From: Rallus limicola
Lineage: Eukaryota; Chordata; Aves; Gruiformes; Rallidae
Assembly (NCBI GenBank): GCA_022605955.1
Contig: JAKCOZ010000001.1
Location: 97,930,211 to 97,994,210 of the forward strand
DNA: 64,000 bases
Direction of reading: 5' to 3'
Of this stretch, positions 14,599 to 26,402 are shown piece by piece. The translations under genes and the position numbers were made by a program. How positions within the stretch are numbered: position 1 is the stretch's first letter; the number at the start of each line of letters is the position of its first letter. Below the pieces are notes generated by a model, which saw only the letters and a program-made list of their open reading frames with translations, was not told the origin of the DNA and searched no databases.

Positions 14599-14616
14599 CC
14601 TTTTTTTTTTTTTTTT
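14599..14616. repeat. poly(T) tract
   Basis: A T-rich run immediately upstream of the candidate promoter block. Poly(dA:dT) tracts disfavour nucleosomes, which would suit a promoter edge, but this is only suggestive. Confidence 0.85.
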
Positions 14617-14639
14617 CTTTTCCCCTTCCTCCTGTTTAA

Positions 14640-14960
14640 TGAACAGGCGTTTGAACTGGGCAAACGGGGCGACAGCATTGAACATGAGATCATTGCAGCA
14701 TAGTGTAGCAAACTGGCACCCTGCCTTTTCACCCCTTTGCTCCGGCAGATTTGTGCAATCCCCATTTATAAAATGGGTGCAGGGGCGAGGTGAATTTTCT
14801 GGTCTCTCCCCACCTCTAGTCCTGTGCAGGCAGTTGCGGCAAGGATTGGTGCAGCTTTTGCGCAGTGCTTTGTGCCTGGAATTCCGAGAAGAGCGAGAGA
14901 GAGAGAGAAGACAGGCATCCTGGTCTTCCTCCGAGAAAGAACAGGAGCCCTAAGAAGAAG
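14640..14960 (+). promoter_or_regulatory. candidate TATA-containing promoter upstream of miR-99a/let-7c
   Basis: This block is richer in G+C and in CpG (about ten CpGs in 320 bp) than the AT-rich, CpG-poor DNA around it. A TATA box, TATAAAA at 14767-14773, sits inside an imperfect palindrome CCCATTTATAAAATGGG. A start site would be expected near 14797-14803, followed by a GC-rich stretch and a GAGA purine tract (about 14884-14909). The orientation and position, about 4.3 kb upstream of miR-99a, would suit a proximal promoter for a miR-99a/let-7c primary transcript. This is inference: TATA-like sequences are common in AT-rich DNA and no transcript start is visible. Confidence 0.35.
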
Positions 14961-15002
14961 AAACAAATCTGAGTTTGTCCTACATACAAGAGTGCAGGGA
15001 GG

Positions 15003-15167
15003 GGGAAAAAAAAAAAGTGACTCTCCTGCTTCCAAAAAAAAAAAAAATCTGGCATGTTTCACTACAGAGCCATCAGGATGTGTTAGAGCTTCTTAAAACA
15101 GTGTAACAAAATGAGCCTAGGAGATTGATTCTTTCAGTAAAAAAAAACAAAAAAAAAAAAAAGAAAG
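15003..15167. repeat. cluster of A-rich runs
   Basis: Three long A runs (about 15006-15016, 15035-15047 and 15139-15162) lie within 165 bp, just downstream of the candidate promoter. No gene is visible here. Confidence 0.8.
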
Positions 15168-17403
15168 AAGGACTGCATTCTTTTTTTATTTGTGGTGGTG
15201 TTTTTTTTCCACTATTGCTCATATAGCAGTATTTGGCACTGGGTGAAAGCGTACCTTTCATATCAGGTATAGATTCTTTTTCTTTTTTTTCCTCTTTTTC
15301 TTTTTTGAAGCCGTTTTAAACATGTTGTTTTGAAACTGAGTCCTTGTGTATTAATTTTAACGTAGTCAGCTGTTCACACTTTTTAAAACTAACTTTTTTT
15401 TTTGGGGGGGGGAGAATGTTTGATCTAATACTGCTAAAAATAGAAAGTAAACAGAAAATCGAAGGGCTATGGAAGGAAGTGATTAGGCACATTTTGTCTT
15501 AGCGAAGCACTGGAGTTATGCAAAGACCTTAATGTTACATTTATTCAGTCTGAACTTTGGCTATCTCTAAGAAAGCTGTGGGTATTTTGATCTGGTTGCT
15601 ACGGAGTGTAAATTCTTTTTTTATAGCGGGATTCATGCTTTCAGTTTCTAAAGAGGGGAGGAGGAAAAAAAATGTGCTAAACTATAGAAAAGGATCACTC
15701 TTGTAGGCAGTATATTAAAGTTGTTATGGAGTTAATTCATGTCCGAGTTTCTTGCAGTTTGTATCTAAATGCATTACAAAGAAATCAGTGTAATAAGCAC
15801 TGGAATAAAAGGCACATTATTGGGACATTCATGAAGCAAGCCTGTTTTGCAGCTAGTAACAGTGACTATTTTAGGATGTTCGTAAAATAGCACTTGTTCA
15901 GGAATAGCTGAAAACAGTATTTAAGATATCCGTTCAGAATGTTTGTCATAAGTGCATGCAGAGTTAAAGTAAGTTTTGAGCATATGACGCTTTAGCAGAG
16001 CCTTTTTCTTAAAGCATTTGTCTGTCTGTTGTAACATATTACCAGGCAATTAGAAGAGTGTGTAACAAAATTCATTCTGACTGACAGATTTTGAAAAGCT
16101 CAGCCAAATCGGTGTTCTATGTGTTTTGATGTTTTGAGGGGTTTTGGGGGTTTGTTTTTAATATTTTCCTAGCCTTTTAAATTTATGCTAAAAATACAGA
16201 TGTCCTCACCTAGAAATGACTTTGAAACTTAAGGTGGTTTTTGGATCAGAAACTGTATTTATTTCAAACCATTTGTGATAGATTTTGTCTAATTAAAAGC
16301 TTTATAAATATCTAATGATTTTACAAAAAGGAATTGCAGTAACATTTGCTTCACTTTTTATGTAATACTGATTAGACACTAACTTCTAAATTATATGCTA
16401 ATTTTGCTACCTTATATTTTTGTTGTTCTGCAATGAATTCTGGGAAACTGCTGAATGGAGACCTTATGTATATGACACATATACCTCCATTCACCAGTTT
16501 TGTACCAGAAAGTGGTTTTTAGGTTTATGGTGATACTGCCCTCCTTAGCAGTTTTGTTAGAATTATTACGAATGCCATTAAAGACTACGTCTGTTGAGAA
16601 ACCAAGGCTTGCCTTAGCTTGAAAGAACTTTTTTAATTTCTATTTCTGATGATAGGATTTACATCTTTTTGTTCTTTTTTTTTCCATAAAATTTTGCAAA
16701 CATTTCTTGATTCAAGCCATTGATTTTATGTCAGTGTTTTTATGAAGTTCTGTACCAAATTACCTCCTCACATGCACTGTATGATATAAACTACTTATCT
16801 TTGTTAATCATGCTCCTTTCCTTTTGCAGTTCCTAATAAAAATAAGATATTTGTGGGGTGAAAAAAGACTAGGAAATACTAAATGAAATTGTCCCTTTGC
16901 CAAAGTGTGGGTGTTCACAGCATGGGCCTGAGAGGGGCATCAGCAGTGTGTTGGATTTATATTTAAAAGTATCATTAGCAGCTTTGTGTAGGTTTCGTGT
17001 TGTTTTGAAAACACATTATGTAAAAAAGATATTTCAAAATCTCTACCTCACTTTTTTGTTTTGTTTTAGTGATAGAAAAAAAAATCAAAATGAAAAAGGA
17101 AATTGAAGACATTAATTATACCAGAATTCAGCAAAGGTAATACAGTGATCTTAAATATTTTGTTGTTAAAAAATAAAGTTAATGGCACCAACATTAGCTT
17201 TATTCTTCTGAAGGTTAGCTTTATAAGAATTTCCTTAAGAAGGCCTACAAATGTAATTTTACCAATATATATTAAGCTTCTGTTCTGATTACTTTCTGCT
17301 GGGAATATTGCAGTTTGAGCAGCCTTTATACTGTATGTTTCCATGAAGTTTTAGAATTAATTGCAAGATCGATACATCATTTGTTCTTTTGTTATGCCTA
17401 GTA

Positions 17404-17492
17404 AATATATATAAAACGTATGTATTTACTAGTGTATTTATATAACTAGTATATTTATAGTACATGTATTTATTTACTATTATATAACTATA
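17404..17492. repeat. AT-rich low-complexity segment
   Basis: Degenerate TATTTA and TATATA units with several short inverted repeats (for example ACTAGT cores). The open frames through it are low-complexity artefacts. Confidence 0.75.
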
Positions 17493-19122
17493 ATGCAGTG
17501 ACCAATTGTTTTTCGAATGTGGAATATCTCTTCTGTTCACAACAAAAAAGGAAAAAAGAAAATGGGAGAAGCTATTTTATAACACTTATTACAACTATTT
17601 GGTAAATTACATATGTGGTCTGCATACTTATTTCTCGTTCTAGGATATCTATTCTAGTTTGAGTGCTTGTCTTACATATTCTATCTCCTCAGTGTCAACA
17701 GTACACAATTATAAAAATATTCCTTCTGAATGCTGAAAAGTTTTAGATAAATTGAAAGGTTTAAAACATACTGTTGTAGAAAATAAATTAACATTTTTTT
17801 TTAAAATGCAAATGGGTTCATCATAACATGAAAGATTAATCCCCTAAATTAAAAAAGAAAAAAAAAAAAGGTAATTTACTAATGGTCAGCTGTCATTACT
17901 GAACTAGAAATACATGTTGCAGTCTGCAAGAAAATGAAGCATTGCCCAGATTCAAAAACTTTGCTATTGCCATCACTTATTCTCTGGAAAGGAGTTTTGC
18001 CCGACTAGCGATGGCAGAATTAGGCCTTCAGTGGGAACTAGCGGAAGGCAGGGCATTAAAATCTTACTTGGATACAGATTTCCATAACACGCTAAAATCA
18101 CAAGAGACCTTTCTGTAGCAGCCGGTTTTAAAATTATACCTGCTTCCTATGCCTGTATTTTATAAATGCATTTGTGGCTAAATTTTTTTAAGTTGTTCTG
18201 CTGTGTCAGGTACTATACTTAAAGATACAGTTTTTATCAGCGCTCTACTTGAGAATATGTAATTATAAAACTTTGTGTCTTACCTTTCTGGATTACTGGT
18301 TATTACCTCAAAGGCCCTGTTTTCAGTCTGTTGTATAGGACACCCTACATTCAGTGGGTGATAATTTGTGTCATACTGCTTGCCGGTCACAAGATGAAAG
18401 TATTTGTTTTAAGAGTTAACCCTGAAGTTTTGCAAGATTGTGTTTCTTCTTGCGCTCTTATTATTATTAGGGAATAGCACCGACGGGAGGATTAGTGAAT
18501 AAAATATACGAATGAACTTCTTTGCTTTGATTAATAGGCGGTGTTTAATCAACATGATTTTGTCAAGCAGTACTTAGATGCCTTGTAATATGAAGAAATA
18601 GCTAAGCGGTCTTTATTATGTGGCACGGGAGCTGCACTCCAGTGTGTCTCATTGCTTTTCAGATTTGGTGGGGTCATTTTTATTTTGGATTGTAGTACAT
18701 GATATGAGCTCAGACACAAAGGACAAACCTGTATTGTTCATTTCTATGTCACATCCAATTATGGATTCCAGTCTTGCCTGCTGTATGTATGCAGTAGTCA
18801 GATGCAAGTAGTTGGGAGTTGAGAGTTCCTTGGTAAGGCGAAGTGTATGCAAAAGGACTTTAATTCCCACTGAAGACAAACCAATCTTGTGTGGTCAATC
18901 TCTAAAAAAGTGGGGTTTCTTCCTTTTTCAAAACCCAAAGTAGTTACGAGTCTTTGCTCGCTTGATGCATCCACCCTGTATGTAGTTAAGTTCGAAGTAG
19001 CCTTCTTTGCAATAGATGGTAATCTTTTTACTCTTAAATACTCATTCTTACGTTGCTTCATATGTTTGTTTGTTTAAAGTCTTCTGTGTCTCACTCTAGA
19101 AGGAAAATGTTAATCAACGATG

Positions 19123-19204
19123 CCAATTGGCATAAACCCGTAGATCCGATCTTGTGTTGAAACGTACTGCACAAGCTCGCTTCTATGGGTCTGTGTCAGT
19201 ATGG
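19123..19204 (+). ncRNA. MIR99A: pre-miR-99a microRNA hairpin
   Basis: This is the precursor of miR-99a, a member of the miR-99/100 family. Family knowledge: these miRNAs repress targets such as MTOR and IGF1R through Argonaute. The 5p mature strand is at 19135-19156, begins AACCCGTAGATCC and ends CTTGTG, matching the known vertebrate miR-99a-5p. The 3p strand is at 19172-19193, begins CAAGCTCGC and ends GGGTCTG, and pairs with the 5p arm to form the stem. The roughly 15-nt terminal loop (TTGAAACGTACTG) differs from the mammalian loop as I remember it, while both arms are unchanged, which is the usual pattern for a functional miRNA. Let-7c lies 730 bp downstream on the same strand, the conserved cluster arrangement. 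The neighbours distinguish it from miR-100, which is linked to a different let-7 copy and to miR-125b-1; the T at mature position 7 region also fits 99a. Exact precursor ends are approximate. Confidence 0.97.
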
Positions 19205-19854
19205 TGATCTGGCAAAACTTTACGTAGCGCACAATGCAGTGGTGTTTGACAACAAGCCCAAGTGAGCATACAAAACTATATGTTGTTTTTGGAATGCTTC
19301 TTTTGTCCATTGCCTTATCTTCAAACTTACATGTTGGTTTTTTTTCTTTTATCAGTTGCTTTAAGCACGTTTGGCCTAATATCTATAAAACTTACAAAGA
19401 GATATGAGGGAATTGTAAGCTTTCCAATGAGGAAGGGTAGGACATGTAATTTGCTGGCTTTATTAAACATACCATTACATGATGTTACATTTAAAAATGT
19501 AGAAAAAACAAGAAGATATTTAAATTTGGGTTTGGCCATAAAATAAGACCAAACGGTCATTTCTTTCCATAAATGTAGTTGGGCTTGCATCATTCCTATC
19601 AAATATGTATGTATATATACACACATAAAACAGGCTTGTATATATCTTTATACATATGTAAACAGGATAGAACAGAAATTATACCTCTGCAGTAGAATAA
19701 TCTAAGAATATGCCTTATTGTCTGAAAAGTGGGGAATAGCTGCAGATGAAAGCCTTACCCCCATGGGAAGTATATAAGCCTATAGCTGCTGTCACATTTC
19801 AAAGAAAGGCTGAAGAAGTGAAGAAGACTTTATGGTCACCGTCGAAAGCTGTGT
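19205..19854 (+). other. spacer between miR-99a and let-7c
   Basis: 650 bp of non-coding sequence that must be part of any bicistronic miR-99a/let-7c primary RNA. It includes a (TA/CA)-rich stretch at about 19603-19660 and a TATATAAG box at 19771-19778, 77 bp before the let-7c precursor. No other hairpin miRNA was recognised. Confidence 0.7.
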
Positions 19855-19938
19855 GCATCCGGGTTGAGGTAGTAGGTTGTATGGTTTAGAGTTACACCCT
19901 GGGAGTTAACTGTACAACCTTCTAGCTTTCCTTGGAGC
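19855..19938 (+). ncRNA. MIRLET7C: pre-let-7c microRNA hairpin
   Basis: This is the let-7c precursor, a member of the let-7 family that represses LIN28, HMGA2, RAS and other growth genes during differentiation. The 5p mature strand is at 19865-19886, with seed GAGGTAG and ending GTATGGTT; the G near the 3' end separates let-7c from let-7a. The 3p strand is at 19910-19931 (CTGTACAACC to CTTTCC) and pairs with the 5p arm. The precursor spans 84 nt from GCATCCGGG to CTTGGAGC and, as far as I can recall, is the same as the human precursor along its length, including the loop. It lies 730 bp downstream of miR-99a and about 35 kb upstream of miR-125b-2, all on one strand. This placement identifies the let-7c copy of the MIR99AHG cluster. 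The let-7 family is also regulated after transcription by LIN28 binding to the preE loop (known biology, not visible here). Confidence 0.98.
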
Positions 19939-20585
19939 ACACTTGAGCCATCGAGGAATTCATCACCACTTTAATCTGATCAGGGAAAGTATGCAAAAAG
20001 GTATTGTGTCATGGTTGTACATAATAATCACTCTGAGGCTTTATTGATGTTGAAATAGTCCTGATTGCTTGATTATTTCATTTACATCCTGTTATGAACA
20101 ATGCTAACATGTTCTCTTAATGGACTGTGACTATGTACTGCAGACACTTATGGCAAAACTGATGATGATTTTAATTCCATTAACAGGAAGGCTTTAAAAG
20201 TTTATTTTGATTTATAAATTCATAAAAATATCAAGTGCTTAACGCTTTATTCCTTCTTCATAGAAATAGCTTATCCTATATAGTTGATTTTTGTTGCTGT
20301 TGTTATATAGTTGCACATTTGTTTTAAAGGGAAGAGAACAATTTTATTCCTGTCTTCATAATACTTTCCAGAAAATATTGCACACTGCTGCTCAGGTAGC
20401 AGTGGGCTGTGTCACAAGCCGATCCTGTTCTTCCTTGGGTTTATGATATTCTTTCCTTGTGCCTGTACCATAACTCAGTGTTATGAACACAGACCCAAAT
20501 GACCCACAGCCCCGCCTGTGTTCCCACCATGTTGTGATTCACATACCGCTCAGCCTAGCCCTGCTCTGGGGTCTCAGCACCCATG

Positions 20586-20627
20586 TCCTCAGACAGCGTG
20601 TCGGCCTGACACTGACTCACAACGCCC
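20586..20627. repeat. copy 1 of a diverged ~42-bp dispersed repeat
   Basis: This copy begins TCCTCAGACAG and ends ACACTGACTCACAACGCCC. A second copy, with a few substitutions and a one-base length difference, lies at 23045-23087 in the same orientation. The origin is unknown. It may be the remains of one interspersed element family. Confidence 0.5.
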
Positions 20628-23044
20628 TTGTCTTTTTTGGCCCTGACTGAAGTTTTGACACATCTTCCTAACTCATCAAGACTTTTGGAAGTCACATTCC
20701 CTGTGCGAGTGGTTCCCAAGGCATTGAGTACTGTTGGCAGTGGTAGGTCACAGCGCTGGTTGCCTCCACCTGGGCAGGTTGGGTGCCATAGACAGAATAA
20801 GCCCTCCTCAGCCCCAGCATTGCCTGTACATCTGGCATGCCTTTTTTAAAATAGCAATACCAGAATGCACTAAGGTATTTGATTCCAGTCTGAATAAGGA
20901 GACAAAGGTGTGCTTGTGGAGATTTATCCTCCAAGTTGTGCATTCCCATTTCATGCTGGTTTTCAGTCTTTCCCATCTTGGAAAAAGAAAAAAAAAATTA
21001 TTCCTTGAGATGTGTATATCCCATAAGCAGGTATCTTGTCAAAAAGAAAAAGAAATAATGGTTTTACAGTTTAGCCATTCCCGGACACAGCTGTTAAACA
21101 AGAAGGAAAAAGACTATGCCTGTATATCCACCATGATTTTGTAAGTGAGGCCTGCTTCTGAAAATGACCTTGAAGATGAGGTCTCCTCCATGTGATGGAA
21201 AGCATTACTGCCAAAGTAGAAGCATCTGGACCAGATGCTCATTCCAAAATAGTTGGGAAAAATTGATATTGTGTGTCTTTGTGTACTTTGTCATAGAACC
21301 TAATAATGTACAATTAATAATAGTAATAGTTATAATTTTGATAGAAAATTATTTAAGGTTAGTTGATATAAAGCAAAAGAGCTGAGCCACTCCCTTAGGG
21401 TGCTTTGGTCAGGGGGAAGCTACTGATATGGGTGGTGGGAGTGCTAGACTCCTCTGGTCTGAGGAAAGGGTGAAAATTGGTGGTTCCATGTAGGGGGTGA
21501 CAGCTGTGGTCCTAGGGCTCCCAGGTTAACAGCAAACAGGCCTTTCTCCAGGGATTTTTGAAGCCCCGCTTTTCTTGCTTTATTTCTATTGCAGGTGACC
21601 ATATCAAAACATTTGACATTTCCTGTGTTTGTTTTAGGTTTTGAATCAGCCACAAAAGTTAAGAATGCCACTTTAAGCATTTTGGATGTTTGCATGTGTT
21701 TTGGTGGTTGTCTTTTCAGTTCTGCCTGTATCACTTGCTTACAGATCCCTATGCCTGACTTTCTACCTCAGCTTAAGGCTTACCTAGCCACTTTCCTATA
21801 TAAGGAATAAAAAGAGGAGATGAAAATGTATTTAGTCTCTCCTTTTAATAGCATGTATTTTCAGTGATTAATGTTTGTAATAGGGAATTGGTAAAGTAGG
21901 TCTATATGACAGTTAGGTGAATGTACAGTGGATTTTAAGACTGTCTTAAAGTGTGTGGGAAAGAGTAGAGAGGAGGTTGAATGAATCAGAGCTGCTCCAA
22001 GCTAATGGAAAATTCTAAAGGGGGCACTGGCTAAATGGGGGGGATAGAGAGGAGACCTCCATCGACCGATGAAGCTTAACAGGGACCACTCTCGGTCTGA
22101 ATAAAAACTGTAATATCCTCTGTGAGTTCGAAAGGACCCCAGTCACCAGTATGTTTTCTTTCTTTTCTATTTTAAAAATTTTCTTTTGTAGTTTAAGTCC
22201 ACTGGAAAGAAACATTGTAATTGCTGTTTTCTGCCAACAGAGCAACAGGTGTTCAATCCTTTTATATTAATTCTTCAATTAGTTGCAAAATAAGGGGGAT
22301 TGTTTATACTAAGCTGAACTGAATAGAAATGACTGATGCAGAAAATGTGGGAATGTTTCATCTGTCCTTCAAATGCATGATAAATTTGTAATTCTATCAG
22401 GCATAGTTGCAGGTTGCTATGCAAATTTTCATCACAGCATCACCAGCTTTAATGCATATACATTTTCTGTATTTCTTTCTCTGTTCTTTAATTTAGGGGG
22501 TTTTTGCTCTGTGATGTGCAATACATTGTTGTGGTAAGAGTTATCAAATTACAAGCAAAAATGAATGAGACTGTGAGGTAATTTTGAAGCGGATTAAGGT
22601 AGAAAATGAAAAACAAAGGGGGAAAAAAGCTCTATTAAGAACAGCTGGATGGAGTTAGATCTTCTGTGATTTCATTTTAAAGTCATAAAACATATTGTCT
22701 GTTTTAGGTGAAGTCTGGCATTTTTTACCTTTATAGCGTGGTTGGAATATCGGTCAGTCACGTAGTACTCAGCATTATATTGCTATCTTGCTTCTGTAGG
22801 AAATGAATGCACTTTGTAACATGGCTACACATGGATACATTCCAATCTAGGGACCATCTAACAGTGTTTGCTTCTATAAGGAAGCCATAATGCTGTCATC
22901 CTTGTGCCTTTTACATTGCTTCTTGCATATAGAAGAGATATCCGTTAGGATATTTTGGGACAAATCCTGAGTTCCAACTGATCTGCAGCTCCCAGTGGTT
23001 ACTTCGGGAGACACAGGCCTTCAGCGTTTCACAGGTTTGGTCAG

Positions 23045-23087
23045 TCCTCAGAAAGACTATGCAGAGACACTGACCCGCACAACGCCC
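23045..23087. repeat. copy 2 of a diverged ~42-bp dispersed repeat
   Basis: This copy begins TCCTCAGAAAG and ends ACACTGACCCGCACAACGCCC, and matches 20586-20627. The closest identity is in the final 20 bases. No known element is recognised in the flanks. Confidence 0.5.
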
Positions 23088-24744
23088 TTTTGTTTGCTAC
23101 AATTTCCTTGGTAAAGATTAAGTGTGATCCAAGGTCTTAACCCTGGTTCTCAACACAGAAACTTACAGCATGGTGAAAACCCACTTTAATGCCAGATCCT
23201 GTTAGTCTTAAGAGCTAAATCGCTTCAGAGAGCTGGGGAGAGTTTGGATTTCCTTCTGCAGCCCACGGTGCCTGTGTCCAGAGGCATGTCCAAAGAAAAC
23301 AAGTGTTAAAGGGACATTTCTGCATTAATAACTAGGGGCTGGATGTACTAACAGAGCTTGGGTGTTTTGGGCCAGGCCATTTTGAGACCTTTCTGTGGAA
23401 TAAAGCTGCCATTAATCGAGTTTACCAGAGTAGGTAAAGCAAGTTTTCAGTAACTTTGTGATGTTGAAATAGCACAGAACAAAAATATATGAATGAATAT
23501 GGGTCAATATAGTTTATATGGCATATTTTAAGCTGTTATAAATAATCCCATAGATTTACATTGTGAAAGTTGAAAGTGACTATAAAATGACTTTTTCTCT
23601 TTAGACAATGTGATTTCTGTTTTTGTAATTTCATTTCACCAAAATAGAATGCTGAGTTTCACTTTGTGTTATGCTTCGTTTAACTTTTTCTTGTCTTCAA
23701 ATAAATTGAAGTTCTTTAATTTTTTAGGTAAAGAATATGGTAAAATATTTAAAAGCAGTCCCAGAAAAAGTTTTCCTTGCAAAGCCATCATTTTTAAAAT
23801 GATAAACAGCCCTTAATAATCTCTGAAACTTGTTTATTGAAACTCTTTAGCAAGAGACCTGCGATAGGTTGCTTAACTGATAGTTGGAATAGAAGTGCAC
23901 TTGAAATTTTTCAAATTTTTTGGTTGTGGTTTCATATGACATTCATTTATCTATTAAGAGCAGCTTCTGGTATTTTTAATAAAACTAAAATTAAATACGT
24001 CTGGCAGGCCCTATTTAAAAGTGAATATTGCTTTTATAGCACAGTTAAATAAAAGATTGAAAGGCTAATGCTTTTGTTTCGCACAGTACAGAAGAATTAA
24101 ATTGTTTGAGCTTTGTCTTTTCTCACATAGTAAAAATATTTACATCAGAGTGTTCTTTTTGGTAGAGTTTAATTTTGTGTAAGGCTTCTGGATATTTCAG
24201 CTATACTTTGTTGTAACTTATGTCATTTATATGGAAATTTTAGGCAAAATCTTGTTTTATTTTGTCCTCTACACCTTTTTAATGCTATTTCTAGAAACAG
24301 TAAGTCTCACACTGATGAAATCTTTTCAAGAACATTTGCAAAATCTGAATAAAAAGCCAAAGATCATGCATCTCTTTTTCTTGCATGAAGTTCTCATTCG
24401 TGGAGAAATACAGAGCTCCTGTCTCTCTACCCCTTCTCTTGCAAATGTGATCAACATGTTACTTGATCTTACAGAAGAATAGCCATGAATCCCATTGCTT
24501 TCTACTGCCTTTGATGAACCTCCTTTTGAATAGAAAGATCTTACCCCTAACCAACTGCATGTTGTGCCTTTCTGACTAATGGTGTTGTCTGGCTTGAGTA
24601 AGAAGACTGGTGCTGATATGATCCAGCCATTGCACTGAGAACCTCAGCTAAAGGATGCAGATACAGAATAGCTGACTAATCATTTTTCTAAGTCAGAACA
24701 ACCCTGTGTACCACCTATTTTGCTTTTGTGGTTGGATGAAAAGC

Positions 24745-24769
24745 GGGGTGGGGGGGGGGGGAGGGTGGG
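24745..24769 (+). repeat. G-rich run, G-quadruplex-capable
   Basis: GGGG, then a G11 run, then GGG and GGG separated by single bases. This fits a G-quadruplex motif on the + strand. The surrounding sequence has no gene. Confidence 0.85.
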
Positions 24770-26045
24770 TACGTTTTATATTTTCTTCTAATCTATTTGA
24801 CATACATATATTATGCATATACTGCCTTTATCTGAATGTTATGAATCTCCCCATCTCCAGCTTTATCTCCATGGCTGAGATTGATTTTATCTGGATTTAT
24901 CTGTCTGAGAAACGCAGGGCTCTTCATTTTTCTTGTTCTGTCTCCATACACTTTTGGTTTACACCCATGCCTCTGCTGGTCCTTTTTTGATTCTTTGTTT
25001 CCTGATGCCATTTTCCTGATGACAAAGAATGTAGAGCACTGCAGATATATTAGCAACAGGGATGGACAGGGAATACCCTGCTGGCTTGAGAGAAGAGTGG
25101 GATCAATGTCATGTTTATAACGTTAGCGGAAAGAGAAGGCTTGAACCAAATCCTCCATGAGGCCTCTCTGTTATGACACTCCGTCTTACAAAGGAGAATA
25201 AGGTGTTTGGTACTACGATCCTTGTAGTCTGGTTTGAGACTATGGGATTGACTTTGCTCAAGTTCTGTGTGACCGTAATTTTTTTCAAGCATGGTACCTG
25301 GACACTGAAAGCAATATAAGGCTCAAATTTCCCTAACATGCACCCAGCCTTGTGGTGACTGCAGTTCCAAACCAGATTTGTATGTCTGAGAAAAGGTGAC
25401 TAGCAGTCTTTGAAATGTTTTATATGTATGTTTATGCATGAATTCCATTGGGATTTTTTTTGCCTGGCACTACACTGATATGAAAAAAAAAAAGAATACT
25501 GCCCTAAAATTCTTCATCTCATTCATTGCAGTTAACTTCCCGTGTTAGCAAGAAACCATCAAATGTGAGCTTCCATCAGTAAGAACCTCCCCTTTAAACT
25601 AGGGATAGCATTTTGAGCGCACTGAATCCTTAAGGACAGACAGTTGGTTTCCTGGAAAGTTCAGTCTGGGTCTGGAAGCAAATTCCATGGTAGCCCGTGA
25701 GCAGGAGTGCTGGAGACACAGTCTGAATGTGACTTTAGCATTCATGGGTCCTGGGTGAAGGATACTTGACTGCTATTCTATATCATATCTTGTCCCACAA
25801 GTCTTGCACTTTTTGAGGATATTTCCATCTCCAGCCTCTTTGACTCTTCAAAAAGTCCAAGTACACGTAGTTTACACAGCTGAAGGGATTTACCCTGTAA
25901 GTTCTTTGACCCCAGATTTAGCTGTGTCAGTTATTGGGAGGATGATTTTTGGGGTATAGAATTTTTCTTAGACTATGATTTATACTGTGTCAGACTAAAT
26001 TGTAACTGAGCTGCTGCAAGGTCTTTTCTCAGAAGGGTGCAGATC

Positions 26046-26402
26046 TGTTGTAGTGGTTCAGCCCCAGGCAGCCCCTGAGCACCCTGTGCCACTCGCTCAC
26101 CCCTCCACCAGAGGACAGACAGACAGAGCCCCGCAGGTTGGGATAAGGGCAGTTACTGACAGCCCCACAAAAGGGGAGCAACAGCAGATCCCAGGGCAGA
26201 ATTCACACACACAGTGATAACACGGAGCACTGCACCAATGTGAACAATCACACTCAGACTGCCTCAGAGCCGCACAAGAGTGACCCTCCCAGACCAGCCC
26301 TTTTCACTGGGGCAGGTGGAATGGAAAGCAGCCCCAGACAACTCATCTCAACTGTGCTGGCTGCTTGGGGAAGTTAACTCTGTCCTGGCTGGAACCAGGA
26401 CA
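26046..26402. mobile_element. solo LTR of avian ERV-L type (old, degraded)
   Basis: The segment begins TGTTGTAGTGG and ends AACCAGGACA, giving TG...CA ends. It carries hallmarks of the LTRs of ERV-L-type endogenous retroviruses that are widespread in bird genomes: GTGGTTCAGCCCCAGGCAG near the start, then GAGCACC, a CACTCGCTCACCCCTCC block, GGTTGGGATAAGGGCAGTT, and the terminal TTAACTCTGTCCTGGC. The recognition is from memory of this repeat family, not a database search. No internal retroviral genes flank it, so it looks like a solo LTR left by recombination. I see no clear 5-bp target-site duplication (AGATC before, CCTAT after), which fits an old insertion. It lies in intron-like sequence about 6.1 kb downstream of let-7c. 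Confidence 0.72.

Larger units (their letters stand above)
13061..14639. other. non-coding sequence upstream of candidate promoter
   Basis: Mixed composition, with a poly(C) run and T-rich runs. No gene is recognised. Frames at 13382-14001 on the + strand overlap each other in different phases and look like chance. Confidence 0.6.
14961..19122. other. non-coding leader or intron between candidate promoter and miR-99a
   Basis: AT-rich with A- and T-runs and one AT-rich low-complexity segment. An acceptor-like CTTTCCTTTTGCAG ends at 16829, but I cannot confirm an exon. No coding gene is seen. Confidence 0.6.
19939..26045. other. intron-like non-coding sequence downstream of let-7c
   Basis: AT-rich DNA with the two-copy 42-bp repeat and one G-rich run. 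The small GC-rich area at about 20480-20860 contains no recognised gene. No coding exon is seen. Confidence 0.65.

Noticed and set aside
16800..16880. Possible exon starting after CTTTTGCAG at 16829
   Set aside because: One acceptor-like site without a matching donor or transcript evidence is not enough to call an exon.
19110..19310. 66-codon - strand open frame over miR-99a
   Set aside because: It is the antisense shadow of the miR-99a hairpin and has no known protein.
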